Part shown: positions 59,066 to 64,000 of the stretch, in pieces
Numbering within the stretch: the stretch's first letter is position 1
Layout of the letters: every line of letters begins with the position of its first letter
Source of the DNA: Salvelinus alpinus
Lineage: Eukaryota; Chordata; Actinopteri; Salmoniformes; Salmonidae
DNA length: 64,000 nucleotides
Reading direction: 5' to 3'
NCBI RefSeq assembly: GCF_045679555.1
Contig: NC_092089.1
Coordinates: 7,037,147 to 7,101,146 of the forward strand
The notes under the pieces: model-generated
Seen by the model: the letters and a program-made list of their open reading frames with translations, nothing else
Told to the model about the DNA's origin: nothing
Databases searched by the model: none
Position numbers and translations under genes: made by a program

Positions 59066-60671
59066 CAGTGGGGAGAACAAGTATTTGATACACTGCCGAT
59101 TTTGCAGATTTTCCTACTTACAAAGCATGTAGAGGTCTGTAATTTTTATCATAGGTACACTTCAACTGTGAGAGACGGAATCTAAAACAAAAATCCCGAA
59201 AATCACATTGTATGATTTTTAAGTAATTAATTAGCATTTTATTGCATGACATAAGTATTTGATACATCAGAAAAGCAGAACTTAATATTTGGTACAGAAT
59301 CCTTTGTTTGCAATTACAGAGATCATACGTTTCCTGTAGTTCTTGACCAGGTTTGCACACACTGCAGCAGGGATTTTGGCCCACTCCTCCATACAGACCT
59401 TCTCCAGATCCTTCAGGTTTCGGGGCTGTCGCTGGGCAATACGGACTTTCAGCTCCCTCCAAAGATTTTCTATTGGGTTCAGGTCTGGAGACTGGCTAGG
59501 CCACTCCAGGACCTTGAGATACTTCTTACGGAGCCACTCCTTAGTTGCCCTGGCTATGTGTTTCGGGTCGTTGTCATGCTGGAAGACCCAGCCACGACCC
59601 ATCATCAATGCTCTTACTGAGGGAAGGAGGTTGTTGGCTAAGATCTCGCAATACATGGCCCCATCCATCCTCCCCTCAATACGGTGCAGTCGTCCTGTCC
59701 CCTTTGCAGAAAAGCATCCCCAAAGAATGATGTTTCCACCTCCATGCTTCACGGTTGGGATGGTGTTCTTGGGGTTGTACTCATCCTTCTTCTTCCTCCA
59801 AACACGGCGAGTGGAGTTTAGACCAAAAAGCTCTATTTTTGAATCATCAGACCACATGACCTTCTCCCATTCCTCCTCTGGATCATCCAGATGGTCATTG
59901 GCAAACTTCAGACGGGCCTGGACATGCGCCTGCTTGAGCAGGGGGACCTTGTGTGCGCTGCAGGATTTTAATCCATGACGGCGTAGTGTGTTACTAATGG
60001 TTTTCTTTGAGACTGTGGTCCCAGCTCTCTTCAGGTCATTGACCAGGTCCTGCCGTGTAGTTCTGGGCTGATCCCTCACCTTCCTCATGATCATTGATGC
60101 CCCACGAGGTGAGATCTTGCATGGAGCCCCAGACCGAGGGTGATTGACCATCATCTTGAACTTCTTCTATTTTCTAATAATTGCACCAACAGTTGTTGCC
60201 TTCTCACCAAGCTGCTTGCCTATTGTTCTGTAGCCCATCCCAGCCTTGTACAGGTCTACAATTTATCCCTGATGTCCTTACACAGCTCTCTGGTCTTGGC
60301 CATTGTGGAGAGGTTGGAGTCTGTTTGATTGAGTGTGTGGACAGGTGTCTTTTATACAGGTAACGAGTTCAAACAGGTGCAGTTAATACAGGTAATGAGT
60401 GGAGAACAGGAGGGCTTCTTAAAGAAAAACTAACAGGTCTGTGAGAGGCGGAATTCTTACTGGTTGGTAGGTGATCAAATACTTATGTCATGCAATAAAA
60501 TGCAAATTAATTACTTAAAAATCATACAATGTGATTTTCTGGATTTTTGTTTTAGATTCCGTCTCTCACAGTTGAAGTGTACCTATGATAAAAATTACAG
60601 ACCTCTACATGCTTTGTAAGTAGGAAAACCTGCAAAATCGGCAGTGTATCAAATACTTGTTCTCCCCACTG
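59066..60671 (-). mobile_element. Complete Tc1-like transposon with about 200-bp inverted repeats
   Basis: The termini CAGTGGGGAGAACAAGTATT are inverted at 59066 and 60671 and flanked by TA on both sides. The inverted repeats extend about 200 bp with only a few differences (for example GCAGATTTTCC versus GCAGGTTTTCC). The element encodes a transposase on the minus strand and is 1606 bp long, typical for Tc1. It lies inside the 30-bp array and splits it. Confidence 0.96.
59282..60303 (-). pseudogene. Tc1-like transposase, broken near the N-terminus
   Basis: It reads from the ATG at 60303 ([14 protein letters not shown]) and ends KGFCTKY at 59282. The 290 codons from 60154 down are open and contain the C-terminal part of the DNA-binding region and the whole DDE domain: [13 protein letters not shown] (first Asp), [11 protein letters not shown] (second Asp) and [11 protein letters not shown] (Glu), with 34 residues between the second Asp and the Glu, the Tc1 DD34E signature. 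Two lesions kill it: one T is missing in the T-run at 60262-60264 (frameshift after IRDK), and a Trp codon has become TAG at 60167-60169. The first helix-turn-helix unit is therefore lost. The intact terminal repeats could in principle still be moved by a related transposase. Confidence 0.93.
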
Positions 60672-61451
60672 TATATCAGCTCAGTATTTATAACAGCCAT
60701 ATATATCAGCTCAGTATTTATAACAGCCGTATATATCAGCCATATATATCAGCTCAGTATTTATAACAGCCATATATATCAGCTCAGTATTTATCACAGC
60801 CATATATATCAGCCATATATATCAGCTCAGTATTTATAACAGCCGTATATATCAGCCATATATATCAGCTCAGTATTTATAACAGCCATATATATCAGCT
60901 CAGTATTTATCACAGCCATATATATCAGCTCAGTATTTATCACAGCCATATATATCAGCTCAGTATTTATCACAGCCATATATATCAGCTCAGTATTTAT
61001 CACAGCCATATATATCAGCTCAGTATTTATCACAGCCATATATATCAGCTCAGTATTTATCACAGCCATATATATCAGCTCAGTATTTATCACAGCCATA
61101 TATATCAGCTCAGTATTTATCACAGCCATATATATCAGCTCAGTATTTATCACAGCCATATATATCAGCTCAGTATTTATCACAGCCATATATATCAGCT
61201 CAGTATTTATCACAGCCATATATATCAGCTCAGTATTTATCACAGCCATATATATCAGCTCAGTATTTATCACAGCCATATATATCAGCTCAGTATTTAT
61301 CACAGCCATATATATCAGCTCAGTATTTATCACAGCCATATATATCAGCTCAGTATTTATCACAGCCATATATAACAGCTCAGTATTTATCACAGCCATA
61401 TATAACAGCCATATATATCAGCTCAGTATTTATCACAGCCATATATATCAG
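60672..61451. repeat. 30-bp minisatellite, right part
   Basis: The same array continues after the Tc1 element. Between 60890 and 61370 the units are nearly perfect copies, much more uniform than on the left side. Confidence 0.96.
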
Positions 61452-62050
61452 CGGAAGTTTTCATACACTTATATTGGAGTCATTAAAACTTATTTTTCAA
61501 CCACTACACAAATTGGACACAAAATGGACAATGGCCCCAAGCATACTTTAAATTTTGTGGCAAAATGGCTTAAGGACAACAAAGTTAAGGTTTTTGATTG
61601 GCCATCACAAAGCCCTGACCTCAATCCTATAGAAAATTGGTGGGCAGAACTGAAAAAGCGTGTACGAGCAAGGAGGCCTACAAACCTGACTCAGTTACAC
61701 CAGCTCTGTCAGGAGGAATGGGCCAACATTCACCCAACTTATTGTGGGAAGCTTGTGGACGGCTACCCGACACGCTTGACCCAAGTTAAACAATTTAAAG
61801 GCAATGCTACCAAATACTAATTGAGTGTATGTTAACGTCTGACCCACTGGGAATGTGATGAAAGAAATAAAAGCTGAAATAAATCATTCTCTCTACTATT
61901 ATTCTGACATTTCACATTCTTAAAATAAAGTGGTGATCCTAACTGACCTAAGACAGGGAATTTTTACTAGGATTAAATGTCAGGAATTGTGAAAAACTGA
62001 GAGTTTAAATGTATTTGGCGAAGGTGTATGTAAACGTCCACCTTCACCTG
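61452..62050 (+). mobile_element. Sleeping Beauty-lineage Tc1 relic with internal deletion
   Basis: The left end CGGAAGTTTTCATACACTTA then TATTGGAGTCATTAAAACTT is the inverted-repeat sequence of the salmonid Tc1 group from which Sleeping Beauty was derived; the outermost 10 or so bases are missing. The right end GAAGGTGTATGTAAACGTCC ACCTTCACCTG is its partner. Between them only the 3' end of the transposase remains, so about 1 kb is deleted. Confidence 0.92.
61524..61820 (+). pseudogene. Sleeping Beauty-type transposase, C-terminal 98 codons
   Basis: It starts at the second catalytic block (MDNGPKHT; the family has DNDPKHT, so the Asp after Asn is changed to Gly). It continues through [17 protein letters not shown] (third catalytic residue Glu; the family has ENLW) and ends QFKGNATKY. 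Everything upstream, including the DNA-binding domains and the first catalytic Asp, is deleted. Confidence 0.93.
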
Positions 62051-62054
62051 TTAC

Positions 62055-62118
62055 ATACAGTACAAGGACACACCAACTCATTCAAGGTTTTTTCTTTATT
62101 TTTCACTATTTTCATTTA
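62055..62118. mobile_element. Tc1 inverted-repeat fragment
   Basis: CAGTACAAGGACACACCAAC TCATTCAAGGTTTTTTCTTT matches the terminus at 25159 with a 12-bp deletion. It directly adjoins the Sleeping Beauty-type relic. Confidence 0.7.
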
Positions 62119-62690
62119 CTGATCCTTTTAAGTAAAACTAAAATGTATTATATTTCTGTAACTGTACCAAAGCATGAATGTGCTGACCATTGAACCACTT
62201 CTCAGTGATGCTTCATTTCTGCAGCTTAGTCTCATTGAGATCAAATCTAGTTTTAATGACTGACCTTTTCCACGTCGAGTTCCCCATTCAGGGTAGCCAG
62301 CCTGGTGTATTACAAAGCTTCGGCCGGATAGAGAAAAAAAACTGTCCAGGCACATCCTGTGCCAACTCCATCTCCCCCGGAGAGACCCTCAATGAATTAC
62401 AGAAATGACATCTCTCTGATAAATGCCAAGCTCTTTCTAAGGAGGCCAGCGTCAGAGAGGCTCAGCCCCCCGGAGGAGCAGTGATTAAGGGGGCAGGAGA
62501 GGCTGCCAAGACGCTGACTGGAACACAGAGGACCAGGGCTGCTGGCGGTGGCTGGAACAACAGCCTTGTCACACAACACGACCCTGAGGTCGTCAATATG
62601 TCACGGTAAATACCGATGCTGCAACAAAAGGGCTGGGGCTGGAAGCTGAGGAGTAGCATCACTCGGTACTGTCTCTGTGACTAACTGTAA
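62119..62690. other. Single-copy stretch, no gene recognised
   Basis: Mixed composition and higher complexity than its surroundings, especially 62400-62660. Short open frames show no recognisable domain. It is a candidate conserved non-coding element. Confidence 0.35.
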
Positions 62691-62691
62691 T

Positions 62692-63335
62692 GGACAACTG
62701 TCTCTATTCAGTCTCTGTTCTGTCTCTATTCTGTCTCTATTCTGTCTCTGTTCTGTCTCTATTCTATCTCTGTGCTGTCTCTGTACTGTCTCTATTCTGT
62801 CTCTATTCTGTCTCTATTCTGTCTCTGTACTGTCTCTATTCTGTCTCTGTTCTGTCTCTGTTCTGTCTCTGTGCTGTCTCTATTCTGTCTCTGTGCTGTC
62901 TCTGTGCTGTCTCTGTGCTGTCTCTGTGCTGTCTCTGTGCTGTCTCTGTTCTGTCTCTATTCTGTCTCTGTGCTGTCTCTGTTCTGTCTCTGTTCTGTCT
63001 CTGTTCTGTCTCTATTCTGTCTCTATTCTGTCTCTGTGCTGTCTCTGTGCTGTCTCTGTGCTGTCTCTATTCTGTCTCTGTTCTGTCTCTGTTCTGTCTC
63101 TGTTCTGTCTCTATTCTGTCTCTATTCTGTCTCTATTCTGTCTCTGTGCTGTCTCTATTCTGTCTCTATTCTGTCTCTATTCTGTCTCTATTCTGTCTCT
63201 ATGCTGTCTCTGTGCTGTCTCTATTCTGTCTCTATTCTGTCTCTGTGCTGTCTCTGTGCTGTCTCTATTCTGTCTCTGTGCTGTCTCTATTCTGTCTCTG
63301 TGCTGTCTCTATTCTGTCTCTATTCTGTCTCATTA
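62692..63335. repeat. 12-bp repeat TCTCTATTCTGT/TCTCTGTGCTGT/TCTCTGTTCTGT, about 53 copies
   Basis: Three alternating 12-bp variants. All frames are open because 12 is a multiple of 3. Confidence 0.97.
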
Positions 63336-64000
63336 ATAATGGATCACGTTTTTTATTTATTCACCTTTGAAAGTCATCCGTTTCAGTGTAAACTACGACG
63401 TTACAGAAAGAAGGTTAAAACGTTAAGCATTTACTGAGACATTTATTGAGACATCTCATTCCTTCAGCTGAACTCTCTGACTGACACTCTGTCATTCTGT
63501 CCAAATGTAGATTTCATTTTTTGAGGATGAAACTGCCTGAAGGGAAACAAACACATAATAAATAATAATAATAACAAATAATTCCATGAAGTCTGAATGA
63601 TGAAAGGAACCACTATGATAAGTGTAATACAACCATTACAATCGGAGGTGGAAAATCCCTTATTAATACACATCAGTCCAATGTATTCAAACCTTCCAAA
63701 TGATACCAGTCTATTGATCTGTATTGGGATGTCTATAATGTACATGCCATTATGTTGTAGTTCCCATGTATCACAGTACATAACTTCCATGTACACCATC
63801 TCTCTAAGTGCTGCTCAGACCTGGACCCAACTGGACCAGAACCCAGCGCTATCTGATAGTTCTGTTGTGTAATATCTCCTGATTGTTGACATCAACATTA
63901 ACTGATGAGCAGACCGTTATCCTGTGTTGTCACGCTGCTAGCCCGGCACTAATCAAACAACCTCCTCTTGGCATAGACCCCAATTCTCTAATTCACATGG
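63336..64000. other. Single-copy stretch to the window end
   Basis: AT-rich with a short (AAT)n at 63556-63580. No gene recognised. Confidence 0.4.

Noticed and set aside
59343..59978. Plus-strand open frame of 211 codons in the Tc1 element
   Set aside because: Antisense shadow of the transposase.

Overview
The window is vertebrate DNA, almost certainly from a salmonid fish. It carries salmonid-type Tc1 transposons (one clearly of the Sleeping Beauty lineage), an RSg-1-like LINE tail, a Ty3/Gypsy pol fragment, common salmonid MITE-like repeats and one intron-containing vertebrate gene. Nothing in it looks prokaryotic.

The one gene supported with confidence is an id4-like Inhibitor of DNA binding gene (+ strand, about 41.47-48.41 kb). 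It has a TATA box at 41467, coding exon 1 (41711-42079, HLH domain), a 51-nt exon 2 (45854-45904) and a non-coding exon 3 with a polyadenylation signal at 48390. Exon 2 carries an in-frame TAG seven codons before the conserved C-terminal residues EDSVLCR and the original TGA. Both introns are filled with tandem arrays and one 551-bp insertion.

Roughly three quarters of the window (my tally of array coordinates) is tandem repeat, in more than 30 unrelated families. From left to right: 51/45-bp array (1-7.28 kb), CAGA microsatellite, 27-bp, MITE plus 51-bp (8.5-10.2), 30-bp, 55-bp, CT tract, 38-bp, LINE tail, 44-bp (13.6-15.15), Gypsy pol with an internal 54-bp expansion (15.15-16.5), 49-bp, GA tract, 48-bp (17.75-19.4), 31-bp (20.3-23.15), 58-bp (23.9-24.7), Tc1-type relics (25.0-26.2), a giant 36-bp array (26.6-35.26), 33-bp (35.4-37.7), a 24-bp array that reverses orientation at 37.87, a retroelement-like fragment (38.9-39.5), 21-bp and 37-bp arrays. 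Then comes id4, followed by 51-bp, 47-bp and CpG-rich 27-bp (51.1-53.4) arrays, a 2.1-kb insertion, 67-bp, a 30-bp array (57.3-61.45) broken by a 1.6-kb Tc1 element, a Sleeping Beauty-type relic and a 12-bp array.

The main biological story is the origin of the arrays. At least two, and probably three, are tandem expansions of transposable-element sequence: a Gypsy reverse-transcriptase segment, a MITE terminus and a LINE 3' tail. Other transposons inserted later into finished arrays. Most of the long open frames are shadows of arrays whose unit length is a multiple of three, and I do not annotate them as proteins.
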